Below are positions 25,652 through 34,175 of a stretch of 40,631 nucleotides of DNA, one piece after another (position 1 is the stretch's first letter; each line of letters begins with the position of its first letter). Position numbers and translations under genes: made by a program. This DNA is from Paracoccus marcusii (GTDB lineage Bacteria; Pseudomonadota; Alphaproteobacteria; Rhodobacterales; Rhodobacteraceae), in contig NZ_VDDD01000014.1 of the NCBI RefSeq assembly GCF_006151785.1, positions 1-40,631 on the forward strand, in the 5' to 3' direction. Below the pieces are notes generated by a model. That model was not told the DNA's origin. It ran no database searches and saw only the letters and a list, made by a program, of their open reading frames with translations.

Positions 25652-26001
25652 GGCCGGTACTCGGCCCAGGTCTTGGGCGTCTCGCTGACCTTGACGGCGC
25701 TGGTCTCGGGCCAGCGTGCCCGGCACCAGTCGAAGAAATGCCGCGCCAGGTTCTCGGCGGTCGAGGGCACGTCCAGCACTTCGTTCAGATGCCGGTGGTC
25801 GAACGTCCCGTCGACATAGGCCTTCAGCGCCGCCAGTTCGTGGTAATCGCGCACGAAGCCGTCGGCATTCAGATCCGGCGCCGCCAATTCGACCACGACG
25901 ATATAGTTGTGCCCGTGCAGCCGCGCGCATTGATGATCGGGCGCCAGATGGTCCAGGCGGTGCGACGCGCTGAAATGGAACTCCTTGCTGATGCGGAACA
26001 T
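25648..26001 (-). CDS. queD: 6-carboxytetrahydropterin synthase
   Basis: Converts dihydroneopterin triphosphate to 6-carboxy-5,6,7,8-tetrahydropterin, the step before QueE. The 117-residue protein of the PTPS fold has zinc ligands His14, His29 and His31 and the catalytic Cys25 within [10 protein letters not shown]. The start ATG at 26001 shares one base with the queC stop (TGATG). A longer in-frame version would overlap queC entirely and is rejected. Confidence 0.95.
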   Translation of the reverse strand: MFRISKEFHFSASHRLDHLAPDHQCARLHGHNYIVVVELAAPDLNADGFVRDYHELAALKAYVDGTFDHRHLNEVLDVPSTAENLARHFFDWCRARWPETSAVKVSETPKTWAEYRP

Positions 26002-26708
26002 CACGCGCCCCCCGCGGCATGGGCGGCCACCGCCGCCTGCCAGAAATCGGCATCGTCGTAGTCGGTCGGATCGGCCACGCCCGCCAGGTGGAACGCCTCG
26101 CGCCGCTCCACGCAGGTGCCGCAGCGTCCGCAATGGCGCGCCCCGCCCTTGTAGCAGGACCAGGTCTGCGCAAAGGGCGTGCCCGCGGCAGCGCCCGCCG
26201 TTACGATGTCGGCCTTGGTGCGGTGAACGAAGGGCACGTCCAGCACGACATCGGCATACCCCTCCAGCGCCGCGCGCTGCATGGCGGCGAAGGCGTCCGT
26301 GAAACCGGGCCGGCAATCGGGATAGATGAAGTGATCGCCCCCGTGGACCGCGGCCGCCACCGCCGCATCGCCATTGGCGGCAGCGATGCCGAAGGCCACG
26401 GTCAGCATGATCGCGTTGCGGTTGGGAACCACCGTCACGCGCATCGTCTCTTCGGCGTAATGGCCGTCGGGCACGGCCAGATCGTCGGTCAGCGCCGATC
26501 CCGACAGCGCCGCGCCCAGTCCCGACAGGTCGACCAGGTGGAACGGCACGCCCAGCCGCAGGGCGCAGGCGCCGGCAAAATCCAGCTCCTTGCGATGGCG
26601 CTGGCCGTAATCAAAGCTGACGATGCGCGACAGGCGCCCCTGGGACGCAAGGACATGGGCAAGCGAGACGGAATCCAGCCCGCCCGAGCAGACAAGTGCA
26701 GTGTGCAT
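26001..26708 (-). CDS. queC: 7-cyano-7-deazaguanine synthase
   Basis: Forms preQ0 from 7-carboxy-7-deazaguanine with ATP and ammonia. The 235-residue protein has the PP-loop CSGGLDS at residues 7-13 and a C-terminal zinc cluster in [18 protein letters not shown] 26708 (MHTALVC) has AAGGG (26720-26716) seven bases upstream, and that ribosome-binding site is part of the preQ1 riboswitch. It is the first gene of the queC-queD-queE operon, 88 bp downstream of fnrL on the same strand but with its own predicted promoter. Confidence 0.96.
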   Translation of the reverse strand: MHTALVCSGGLDSVSLAHVLASQGRLSRIVSFDYGQRHRKELDFAGACALRLGVPFHLVDLSGLGAALSGSALTDDLAVPDGHYAEETMRVTVVPNRNAIMLTVAFGIAAANGDAAVAAAVHGGDHFIYPDCRPGFTDAFAAMQRAALEGYADVVLDVPFVHRTKADIVTAGAAAGTPFAQTWSCYKGGARHCGRCGTCVERREAFHLAGVADPTDYDDADFWQAAVAAHAAGGA

Positions 26709-26715
26709 GTTTGAA

Positions 26716-26751
26716 CCCTTGTTTTTGTGACCCGGGTAGGCTGCGACCGGG
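26716..26751 (-). promoter_or_regulatory. PreQ1 class I riboswitch (translational) controlling queC-queD-queE
   Basis: On the minus strand the 36-nt element has P1 CCCGG (26751-26747) paired with CCGGG (26735-26731), the loop TCGCAG followed by CCTA, the preQ1-pairing cytosine just before the P1 3' strand, and the A-rich tail ACAAAAACAAGGG. The loop and tail match the known Thermoanaerobacter tengcongensis aptamer almost base for base. The last bases, AAGGG, are the queC ribosome-binding site, so ligand binding should hide it in the pseudoknot. The neighbouring genes are exactly the preQ1 pathway. Confidence 0.93.
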
Positions 26752-26758
26752 AAGCTGC

Positions 26759-26787
26759 CGCTTAGCAGAGCGAGCACGCGATGAAAA
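26759..26787 (-). promoter_or_regulatory. Candidate promoter of the queCDE operon
   Basis: TTTTCA (26787-26782), 17 bp, TAAGCG (26764-26759). The predicted start, about 26752, coincides with the first base of the riboswitch P1 stem, so the leader would be the aptamer and little else. Confidence 0.5.
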
Positions 26788-26796
26788 GCGCCGCCC

Positions 26797-27567
26797 TCAG
26801 GCGGTCGCCCCGTCGTCGCCCGTCCCGCCCGATTCGGCGATCAGCCGGGCGTAATCGGTCAGGGTGACGCCACGCTTGCCCACGATCTCGATGATGCCGT
26901 CGCGGCGCAGGGCGGTCATCTGGCGGCTGACCGTCTCGATGGTCAGGCCCAGATAGGCGGCCATCGCCTCGCGCGTCAAAGGCAGCTCCAGCACGATGCG
27001 GCCCGCCGGGCGGCGCTTCTGCGAGGCCGCCTGCCGCCGCGCGATGATGGCGATGAACGAGGCGATCTTCTCGCGTGCCGTCTTGCGGCCCAGAAGCAGC
27101 ATCCATTCGCGCGCCGCGTCCAGCTCGTCCAGGGTCATCTCCAGCAGGCGATGCGCCAGATGCGGGATGCGCTGCATCAACTGGTCGAACGGCCCGCGCC
27201 GGAAACAGCACAGCACCAGCCCCGTCGCGGCGGTGGCGTTGTAGGCGGCCGTGTCGCGCCCCGGCCGGCCCAGGAAATCGCTGGGCAGCAGCAGGCCCAC
27301 CATCTGGGCGCGCCCGTCCTCCAGCGTCCGGGTCAGCGTCGCCACCCCGCTGACGACCGAGGCCACGAAATCCATCCGGTCGCCCTCCCAGACGATCGGC
27401 TGGCCGGCCTCGAAGCTGCGATAGAACTTCATCCGTTCCAGCAGGGCCAGCTCGTCGCCCTCGCATTGCGCACAGACGGCGCGATAGCGGATGGGGCAGT
27501 CGCCGCAGCGCGCACCGCCTTGCAGGGGGCTTGACGGTTGAACCTGGGTCGGAACGGGGGGGCGCAT
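26797..27567 (-). CDS. fnrL: FNR-family oxygen-sensing regulator (FnrL type)
   Basis: A 256-residue CRP/FNR regulator that binds DNA when oxygen is low. The N-terminal cysteines Cys21, Cys24 and Cys32 (CGDCPIRYRAVC), with Cys35 nearby, and a central Cys120/Cys121 provide ligands for an oxygen-labile [4Fe-4S] cluster. The helix-turn-helix includes IETVSRQM, with the Glu, Ser and Arg that read TTGAT half-sites. ATG 27567 (MRPPVPTQ) is chosen because a good promoter lies directly upstream; the longer frame to 27636 would include that promoter. There is no clear ribosome-binding site, fitting a leaderless mRNA. A perfect target site lies in front of the nearby universal stress gene. Confidence 0.94.
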   Translation of the reverse strand: MRPPVPTQVQPSSPLQGGARCGDCPIRYRAVCAQCEGDELALLERMKFYRSFEAGQPIVWEGDRMDFVASVVSGVATLTRTLEDGRAQMVGLLLPSDFLGRPGRDTAAYNATAATGLVLCCFRRGPFDQLMQRIPHLAHRLLEMTLDELDAAREWMLLLGRKTAREKIASFIAIIARRQAASQKRRPAGRIVLELPLTREAMAAYLGLTIETVSRQMTALRRDGIIEIVGKRGVTLTDYARLIAESGGTGDDGATA

Positions 27568-27576
27568 GGTGACCCC

Positions 27577-27605
27577 AAGATAGGCCCATGGGGTGCGCGG
27601 CGCAA
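27577..27605 (-). promoter_or_regulatory. Promoter of fnrL predicting a nearly leaderless mRNA
   Basis: TTGCGC (27605-27600), 17 bp, TATCTT (27582-27577). The expected start, about 27570, is only about three bases before the ATG, and no Shine-Dalgarno sequence fits between them. Confidence 0.55.
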
Positions 27606-27610
27606 CGACA

Positions 27611-27630
27611 GGCGAACCGAATCGTTCGCC
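27611..27630. other. Inverted repeat between polA and fnrL
   Basis: GGCGAAC(CGAATC)GTTCGCC is a perfect 7-bp inverted repeat just upstream of the fnrL -35 box and 35 bp after the polA stop. It could be a polA 3' hairpin or an operator for fnrL; no T-run follows. Confidence 0.45.
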
Positions 27631-27664
27631 CGCCACAAAGCGCCGGCAGGAGCGAGGTGTGGTG

Positions 27665-30463
27665 TCAGTGCGCCTCGGCCCAGTTCATCCCCTGCCCCGC
27701 ATCCACGACCAGGGGCACCGACAGGCGCACCGACGGTTCGGGCGCAGCCTCCATGATGGTCCGGGCGCGGGCGATCAGGTCGTCCACCGCATCCTCGCGC
27801 ACCTCGAAGACCAGTTCGTCATGCACCTGCAGCAGCATTCGCGCAGGCAGGTCGCGGATCGCGTCGGGCATGCGGATCATCGCGCGGCGGATGATGTCGG
27901 CCGCAGCCCCCTGGATCGGCGCGTTGATGGCCGCGCGCCGCGCGCCCCCGGCAGCAGGCCCTGAGGTGTTGATGCCCGGCGTGTTGATCCGCCGCCCGAA
28001 CAGCGTTGTGACGTATCCGTCCTGCTTCGCGTCGGCGACGGTCTTGTCCATATAGGCGCGGATTTCGGGGAAGCGTTCGAAATAGGTGTCGATGAAGCTC
28101 TGCGCCTCGGCCCGCGGGATGCGCAGGTTCCTGGACAGCCCGAACCCCGAGATGCCGTAGATCACGCCGAAATTGATCGCCTTGGCGCGCCTGCGGATCA
28201 TGGGGTCCATCCCCTCGACCGGGACGCCGAACATCTGGCTGGCGGTCATGGCGTGGATGTCGATCCCCTCGCGGAAGGCTTGCTTCAGCGCCGGGATGTC
28301 GGCCACATGCGCCAGGATCCGCAGCTCGATCTGGCTATAGTCCAGAGCCACCAGCCTGAACCCCTCGGGTGCGATGAAGGCCTGGCGGATGCGGCGGCCC
28401 TCCTCGGTCCGGATCGGGATGTTCTGCAGGTTCGGCTCGGTCGAGGACAGCCGCCCCGTCTGCGCCCCGGTGATCGAATAGCTGGTATGGACCCGCCCCG
28501 TCTCGGCATTCACATAGGTGGGCAGCGCGTCGGTATAGGTCGATTTCAGCTTGCTGATCTGGCGCCAGTCCAGCACCCGCGCGGGCAGGTCGTGGCCTTC
28601 GGCGGCCAGATCCTCCAGCACGTCGGCGCTGGTGGAAAATGCCCCGGTCTTGCCCTGCTTGCCGCCGCTCAGTCCCATCTTGTCGAACAGGATCTCGGCC
28701 AGCTGCTTGGGGCTGCCGATGTTGAAGCTCTGCCCCGCCAGCCCGTGGATCTCATCCTCCAGCCCGGCCATCTTCTGCGCGAATGCGTTCGACATGCGCT
28801 TCAGCACGTCGGTGTCGATGCGGATGCCCGCCATCTCCATCTGGGCCAGGACCGGAATCATCGGGCGTTCCAGCGTGTGATAGACGGTCGAGACCTTCTC
28901 CACCGGCAGCATCGGCGCGAAATGCTGGAACAGGCGCAGCGTGACATCAGCATCCTCCGCCGCATAGGGCGCGGCCTTGTCGATGGCGACCTGGCCGAAA
29001 TGGATCTGGCTCTTGCCTGAACCGATCAGCTCCTTGATGGAGATGCACTTGTGGCCCAGATAGCGTTCGGCCAGCTCGTCCATGCCGTGATTGTGCGTGC
29101 CCGCGTTCAGCGCATAGGACATCAGCATCGTGTCGGCGATCGGGGCCATCTGGACCCCGTGGCGGGCCAGCATCTTCCAGTCGTATTTCAGGTTCTGCCC
29201 GATCTTCAGGATCGCGGCATCCTCCAGCACCGGCTTCAGCGCGGCCAGCACGGCGGCGGGGTCCAGCTGCCCCGCCACCCGCGCGGACTGGCCGAACAGG
29301 TCGTCGCCCCCCGCGACATGGCCCAGGGGGATGTAACACGCCCGCCCCGGCGCGACCGCCAGGCTGATGCCGACCAGATCGGCCTGCATCTCGTCCAGGC
29401 TCGTGGTTTCCGTGTCGATGGCGACCTGCCCCGCCTCGCGGATCGCGGCGATCCAGGCGTCCAGCGCCTCGGGCGTGGTCACCGTCTCATAGCCGCCGGT
29501 GTCGATGGCGGGTTGATCAGGGGCCGCGGGCGCCTCGCTGGCGGGGGCCGCCTGTACGGCCGGGGCCTCGGCGCCCAGGGATTCCGCCACGCGGTTCGTC
29601 AGCGTGCGGAACTCCATCTCGGACAGGAAGGCCAGCAGGCGGTCTGCATCGGGGGCCTTCACCTCTAGCGATTCCAGCGTCACGTCCAGCGGCGTGTCGC
29701 AATCCAGCTGGACCAGGCGCTTGCTGACGCGGATCTGGTCTGCATGCTCGATCAGGGTCTGACGGCGCTTGGGCTGCTTGATCTCCTCGGCACGCGACAG
29801 CAGCGTCTCCAGATCGCCGTATTCCTGGATCAAGAGGGCCGCGGTCTTGATGCCGATGCCCGGCGCACCCGGCACGTTGTCGACCGCATCGCCCGCCAGC
29901 GCCTGCACGTCCACGACGCGGTCGGGACCGACGCCGAACTTCTCGAAGACCTCGTCGGGGCCGATCAGCTTGTTCTTGATCGGGTCCAGCATGTCGACGC
30001 CATCGCCGATCAGCTGCATCAGGTCCTTGTCGCTGCTGATGATCGTGGCCGTGCCGCCGGCATTGCGCGCCGCGCAGGCCATGGCCGCGATGATGTCGTC
30101 GGCCTCATAGCCCTCGGTCTCGATGCAGGCGATGTTGAAGGCGCGGGTCGCGTCGCGGGTCAGCGGGAATTGCGGGCGCAGGTCCTCGGGCGGTTCGGGG
30201 CGCTGCGCCTTGTAGGCGGGATAGATCTCGTTGCGGAAGGTTTTGGAGGAATGATCGAAGATCACCGCCGCATGGGTCGGCGCGGTATGCCCGTCATCGG
30301 TCTGCACATAGCGCCACAGCATGTTGCAGAACCCCGCGACCGCGCCCACCGGCAGCCCGTCCGACTTGCGCGTCAGGGGCGGCAGCGCGTGATAGGCGCG
30401 GAAGATGAAGGCCGATCCGTCGATCAGATGCAGATGACAGCCCTTGCCGAAACGCTCGCCCAT
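27665..30463 (-). CDS. polA: DNA polymerase I
   Basis: Repair and Okazaki-fragment polymerase. The 932-residue protein has the 5'-nuclease domain ([17 protein letters not shown], then [10 protein letters not shown]), a 3'-5' exonuclease domain with its acidic residues intact ([34 protein letters not shown]), so proofreading is expected, and the polymerase domain with [26 protein letters not shown] and [16 protein letters not shown] two codons upstream (30469) is in frame, but ATG 30463 (MGERFGKG) is preferred, with AAGGATAGG just before it. It is followed by fnrL 97 bp downstream. Confidence 0.97.
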   Translation of the reverse strand: MGERFGKGCHLHLIDGSAFIFRAYHALPPLTRKSDGLPVGAVAGFCNMLWRYVQTDDGHTAPTHAAVIFDHSSKTFRNEIYPAYKAQRPEPPEDLRPQFPLTRDATRAFNIACIETEGYEADDIIAAMACAARNAGGTATIISSDKDLMQLIGDGVDMLDPIKNKLIGPDEVFEKFGVGPDRVVDVQALAGDAVDNVPGAPGIGIKTAALLIQEYGDLETLLSRAEEIKQPKRRQTLIEHADQIRVSKRLVQLDCDTPLDVTLESLEVKAPDADRLLAFLSEMEFRTLTNRVAESLGAEAPAVQAAPASEAPAAPDQPAIDTGGYETVTTPEALDAWIAAIREAGQVAIDTETTSLDEMQADLVGISLAVAPGRACYIPLGHVAGGDDLFGQSARVAGQLDPAAVLAALKPVLEDAAILKIGQNLKYDWKMLARHGVQMAPIADTMLMSYALNAGTHNHGMDELAERYLGHKCISIKELIGSGKSQIHFGQVAIDKAAPYAAEDADVTLRLFQHFAPMLPVEKVSTVYHTLERPMIPVLAQMEMAGIRIDTDVLKRMSNAFAQKMAGLEDEIHGLAGQSFNIGSPKQLAEILFDKMGLSGGKQGKTGAFSTSADVLEDLAAEGHDLPARVLDWRQISKLKSTYTDALPTYVNAETGRVHTSYSITGAQTGRLSSTEPNLQNIPIRTEEGRRIRQAFIAPEGFRLVALDYSQIELRILAHVADIPALKQAFREGIDIHAMTASQMFGVPVEGMDPMIRRRAKAINFGVIYGISGFGLSRNLRIPRAEAQSFIDTYFERFPEIRAYMDKTVADAKQDGYVTTLFGRRINTPGINTSGPAAGGARRAAINAPIQGAAADIIRRAMIRMPDAIRDLPARMLLQVHDELVFEVREDAVDDLIARARTIMEAAPEPSVRLSVPLVVDAGQGMNWAEAH

Positions 30464-30545
30464 GATCACCTATCCTTGCTGGTCAGGGCCGCCTTGTGCC
30501 ACGACCGGGACCGATCTTCCAGCGCGATGCCCCCAGGAAACCGTC

Positions 30546-30728
30546 ATGCCCAAGATGCGCCGCAAATCCGACCTGCCGACCAAGATCTGCGCGGCCTGCG
30601 GCCTGCCCTTCGCGTGGCGCAAGAAATGGGAACGCGATTGGGACAATGTCCGCTACTGCTCGGACCGCTGCCGGGGCAAGGGCAAGACCCGCGGGGATGC
30701 GCCGGGCGGCAAGGCCGCCCCGGTTTGA
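30546..30728 (+). CDS. DUF2256 small zinc-finger-like protein
   Basis: A 60-residue basic protein with four cysteines in a treble-clef-like pattern: Cys15, Cys18, Cys38, Cys42 ([16 protein letters not shown] and VRYCSDRC). This matches DUF2256, whose function is unknown and which is often found beside, or fused to, photolyase/cryptochrome genes. No photolyase is visible here. The start is ATG 30546 (MPKMRRK), with AGGAAA upstream. It is divergent from polA. Confidence 0.85.
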   Translation: MPKMRRKSDLPTKICAACGLPFAWRKKWERDWDNVRYCSDRCRGKGKTRGDAPGGKAAPV

Positions 30729-30733
30729 CGGCC

Positions 30734-30750
30734 CCCTCGATGGGGGCGGC
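30734..30750 (+). terminator. Hairpin after the DUF2256 gene
   Basis: GCCCCC(TCGAT)GGGGGC, a 6-bp stem six bases after the stop, in the gap between convergent genes. No T-run. Confidence 0.4.
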
Positions 30751-30783
30751 AAACCGACGCGGGTCGGGACGATCCTCAGCGGG

Positions 30784-31029
30784 TCAATGGTCGTCGTGGG
30801 CGTGATCGCGGTCGATCACAAAGCGCTTGTCGCAATAACCGCAATCGACAAACCCCATGTCCGGGCTGATCGCCAGCCAGACGCGCGGATGGCCCAGGCC
30901 CGCCGCATCATCGCCGTCGCAGCTGACGCGCCAGCGGGTCACCACCTCGGTCACGGGGGCGGGGCGGGTCGTGGCCTCTGGCCCGGTTTCGGTCGACAGG
31001 GGGGTCTCGGGCGTCACGTGCTGCGTCAT
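30784..31029 (-). CDS. zf-CHCC zinc-finger protein (NDUFS6-like)
   Basis: An 81-residue protein ending in a zf-CHCC domain with ligands Cys37, His47, Cys63 and Cys66 ([22 protein letters not shown]). The family includes the bacterial counterpart of the complex I subunit NDUFS6, so a role in respiratory-complex assembly or accessory function is plausible but not shown. ATG 31029 (MTQHVTPE) follows AGAAGG; the in-frame extension to 31170 overlaps the ABC gene and is rejected. The C-terminus is His/Asp-rich (DRDHAHDDH). Confidence 0.85.
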   Translation of the reverse strand: MTQHVTPETPLSTETGPEATTRPAPVTEVVTRWRVSCDGDDAAGLGHPRVWLAISPDMGFVDCGYCDKRFVIDRDHAHDDH

Positions 31030-31119
31030 GGCTGGCCTTCTTGTGGCGGCGTGCATCATCTGGTCTAACCCCATTAGCGCAGCGCCGCCTGCCTTCGCAA
31101 GCTCTGCAAGGATCATCCC

Positions 31120-32043
31120 ATGCCCGACGCCATCCAGATCACCGGTCTTCGCAAGACCTATGCCGCCCAAGGCAACGCCCCGGCCAAGGACGCGCTCAAG
31201 GGTGTCGACCTGACCATCCGCGCCGGCAGCATCTTCGGCCTTCTGGGCCCCAACGGCGCGGGCAAGTCGACGATGATCAACATCCTGGCGGGGCTGGTGA
31301 ACAAGACTGCCGGAAAGGTTTCCATCTGGGGGTTCGACCAGGACGTGAACCCGCGCCAGTCGCGCGCCGCCATCGGGGTCATGCCCCAGGAACTGAACAT
31401 GGACCCGTTCTTTTCTCCCCGCGCCAGCCTGGAGGTCCAGGCGGGCCTTTACGGCGTGCCGAAATCCGAACGCTGGACCGATGAGCTGCTGGCACTGGTG
31501 GGCCTGACCGACCAGGCCAACGCCTATGCCAGGAACCTGTCAGGCGGGATGAAGCGGCGGCTGCTGCTGGCCAAGGCGCTGGTCCATCGCCCGCACATCC
31601 TGGTCCTGGACGAACCCACCGCGGGCGTCGACATCACCCTGCGCGAGATGCTGTGGAAGAATGTCCGCCGCCTGAACGAACAGGGCATGACCATCATCCT
31701 GACCACCCATTACCTGGAGGAGGCCGAACAGATGTGCGACGAGATCGCCATCATCAATCACGGCCAGGTGGTGGTGCGTCAATCGACCCAGGACCTGCTG
31801 TCGCGTACTGACGGCAAGACGCTGGTGCTGGACACGGGCGGCGCGGTACCGCACCCGCCCCTGCCCGCGGGCGCGCGCCCAGAGACGCGGCCCGACGGGC
31901 GGCTGGCGATCACCTATCCCCCGTCGCGGCTGCGCGCCGACCAGATCCTGGACGCGGTGCGCGCCGCGGGCGTGCCGATCCTGGACGTCGCCGCCGAACA
32001 GCCCGACCTGGAGGACGTCTTCGTCGAACTGACCCGCGACTAG
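31120..32043 (+). CDS. ABC transporter ATP-binding protein (drug/export type)
   Basis: A 307-residue ATPase with Walker [10 protein letters not shown] at about 43-51, the signature LSGGMKRR at about 140, Walker [13 protein letters not shown] and the switch [10 protein letters not shown]. It resembles the DrrA/YadG group, which normally works with a YadH/DrrB-type permease, but no permease is adjacent: the next gene is on the other strand with its stop one base away. The C-terminal ~90 residues are the usual extra domain of this group. AAGGATC precedes the ATG. Confidence 0.93.
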   Translation: MPDAIQITGLRKTYAAQGNAPAKDALKGVDLTIRAGSIFGLLGPNGAGKSTMINILAGLVNKTAGKVSIWGFDQDVNPRQSRAAIGVMPQELNMDPFFSPRASLEVQAGLYGVPKSERWTDELLALVGLTDQANAYARNLSGGMKRRLLLAKALVHRPHILVLDEPTAGVDITLREMLWKNVRRLNEQGMTIILTTHYLEEAEQMCDEIAIINHGQVVVRQSTQDLLSRTDGKTLVLDTGGAVPHPPLPAGARPETRPDGRLAITYPPSRLRADQILDAVRAAGVPILDVAAEQPDLEDVFVELTRD

Positions 32044-32044
32044 A

Positions 32045-32419
32045 TCAGCCGCGCGCCCCGATCATCGGCCCCATGATCGACCCGCCCATGATGTGCAGGT
32101 GGAAATGGGGCACCTCCTGCACGCCGTCATGGCCTGCATTGGTGATGGCGCGGAACCCGTTGCCCCGATCCAGGCCCACCCCCTCTAGCGCGCAGACCTG
32201 GGCGCACAGCCGCATGAAGCCCGCGATCTCGGCCTCGGACGCGTTGGCCGCGAAATCGTCGAAGGCGACATAGCGGCCCTTGGGGATCACCAGGACATGG
32301 CTGGGCGCCTTGGGCGCGATGTCACGGAACGCCAGGGCGTGATCATTCTCGGCCACGGTGTCGTTGGGGATCTCTCCGCGCAGGATGCGGGCAAAGATGT
32401 TGCTGTCGTCATAGGCCAT
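32045..32419 (-). CDS. HIT family nucleotide-binding protein (HinT-like)
   Basis: A 124-residue protein with the histidine-triad HFHLHIMGG at about residues 104-112, and GEIPND and HVLVIPKGRY in typical places. HinT-like enzymes hydrolyse adenosine phosphoramidates. Start MAYDDSNIF at 32419. It lies 12 bp downstream of the glycosyltransferase gene on the same strand, so they are probably one transcript. Confidence 0.94.
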   Translation of the reverse strand: MAYDDSNIFARILRGEIPNDTVAENDHALAFRDIAPKAPSHVLVIPKGRYVAFDDFAANASEAEIAGFMRLCAQVCALEGVGLDRGNGFRAITNAGHDGVQEVPHFHLHIMGGSIMGPMIGARG

Positions 32420-32431
32420 GAATGTCTTCCT

Positions 32432-34009
32432 TCAGTCGGCAAAAAGATGCGGCGTCTCCGCCAGGGCGCGGGCCTGCGGCTCGGGCACCCCAAGGAACGC
32501 GGCCAGCGCCGCGGCGTTGCGATCGGGCCCCGCGGATTCCGAAATGGTCGCCAGATGGCGGAACCCCGCCTCCCTAAGGCGGTCCGCCTCGTGCTGCAGG
32601 TCGTTGCGCACGATGGGCAGCAGGCGGTGGACGATGTCGGACGGGGCGTCCGGGCTGACCAGGCCGACCCTGCCCATATGACCGCGGACGTAATCGTCGT
32701 CGAACCGGCTGTCCACGAACAGCACCCGCGTCTGCGCCCGGTCGGCGTCGAAATCGGCGATCAGGCTGACCGCCGACGGATCGACGCAGAACACCAGCCG
32801 GTCGCTGCCGAACTGCTCGAACATCAGCTTGACCAGCGCGCGGCGGTGACGCTCGCGCTTGTCCACGGTCGATGCCACGCCGCCCATGTCCGGCAGGTGC
32901 GCGTCCTGTTCGTTGAACACGTAATCGACCGCAGGAATGTCCGTAGCGGCGCGGATGGCCGCCGTCAGCCGCTTGGCGACGTGCCATTTCTTGGCCACCA
33001 CGATCTGGACCACGCGTTCGGCGCCCAGACTGCCGTCCGTCTCCCAGAACCGCGGGGCAAAGCGGCGCCCGATGCGCCCGCGGCCGGTCAGAAAGCTGAA
33101 CAGCCGCCGCCCCTCGGCCGAGATGGTGAAATCCTGCCCCGTGGCCTGCCACAGCGCGCCAAGGCGGGCGCGCAGTTCCTGCGCCTCGGGGCTTATCTTG
33201 CGGGCGAACAGGTAATCCTGGCGCAGCAGCAGGTCGTAATGGTCGTTGTGGAAATTGATCGGCATCCCGTAATCGCTGAAGATCAGGAAGGTCAGCGTGC
33301 GGGTGCGGATCTGCTGGCGCGGCACGACATGGGCCACCAAGGTCTGAAAGAACGTCTCGTCCGGGATCCAGGTGGTGCTGAAGAAGCGCACGATCTCGGG
33401 GCGCGCGCGGATCAGGTCCAGGATCGCCTCGACCGTCTGGCGGCGCAGGCACCACCATTGCGACCCGATCATCACCTGCAGGTCGTCGGGCACCCGCCGC
33501 GTCAGCCCAAGCCGCTGCTGCAGCTGCAGGCTGGCATAGAATAGCGCCTTGTGGCTGCGTTCGTTGAACCAGTGGCGATAGATCAGCCGCTCCTTGCGCA
33601 GGCCGGTCTTGATCCAGTCGCTGTTGAAGAAGTCGAAGCTTTCGATGTAGTCGCAATCTTCGGCATCCAGATAATTGTACGCGAATTCCGCCGACTTGAT
33701 CGGCATGCAGTCGCCCGACAGCATGTAGAAATGTGTGGCCTGGGGAAACGCCGTCTCGGCCGCGCGCAGAGCCTCCAGGGTGGCGGCGACCAGCGACCAT
33801 TCCCCCCATCCGCATCTGCGCCGACGCGCCGCAAAGGTCACGCGGGGATGGTCGTCCAGCGCATCGCGGATCTGCTGGAACATCGCCCGCGGGGCACGCT
33901 TGTCGAAATGGATCGACACGTAATCCCCCGTCGCCGTCAGACGCCGCGCCTGATCGATCACACCCTGCGGGTCCTTGTGCATCAGCAGGATGAAGGCGAT
34001 GCGTGCCAT
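32432..34009 (-). CDS. Core-2/I-branching-type (GT14-like) glycosyltransferase with DUF5928
   Basis: A 525-residue protein. The N-terminal ~270 residues resemble the beta-1,6-N-acetylglucosaminyltransferase family: MARIAFILLMHKDP, GWGEWSLVAATLEAL, the donor-site-like HFYMLSGDCMPIKS, and a late WIPDETFFQT. The C-terminal ~250 residues correspond, by recall, to DUF5928, a domain I associate with Rhodobacterales enzymes of this kind. It likely adds a sugar branch to a surface polysaccharide or lipid; acceptor and donor are unknown. The chosen ATG at 34009 fits the family start; the longer frame runs through an AT-richer promoter region. It is divergent from a sulfotransferase gene, which suggests they modify the same glycan. 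Confidence 0.85.
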   Translation of the reverse strand: MARIAFILLMHKDPQGVIDQARRLTATGDYVSIHFDKRAPRAMFQQIRDALDDHPRVTFAARRRRCGWGEWSLVAATLEALRAAETAFPQATHFYMLSGDCMPIKSAEFAYNYLDAEDCDYIESFDFFNSDWIKTGLRKERLIYRHWFNERSHKALFYASLQLQQRLGLTRRVPDDLQVMIGSQWWCLRRQTVEAILDLIRARPEIVRFFSTTWIPDETFFQTLVAHVVPRQQIRTRTLTFLIFSDYGMPINFHNDHYDLLLRQDYLFARKISPEAQELRARLGALWQATGQDFTISAEGRRLFSFLTGRGRIGRRFAPRFWETDGSLGAERVVQIVVAKKWHVAKRLTAAIRAATDIPAVDYVFNEQDAHLPDMGGVASTVDKRERHRRALVKLMFEQFGSDRLVFCVDPSAVSLIADFDADRAQTRVLFVDSRFDDDYVRGHMGRVGLVSPDAPSDIVHRLLPIVRNDLQHEADRLREAGFRHLATISESAGPDRNAAALAAFLGVPEPQARALAETPHLFAD

Positions 34010-34175
34010 GCGCTGGACGGTCCCCCGGGGCCAAATAGGTGCAGTTTGACGTAAGGCGTTGAATATGTCTGCGGGTTTTGGTTTGAATGTGTAACCTTTT
34101 TTGTCGGTGGGACAAGCAGGACGGCCCGACGCCAGGGCCTCTGACCCGTTGATCGCAAGCGAAGTGGATGTCACG

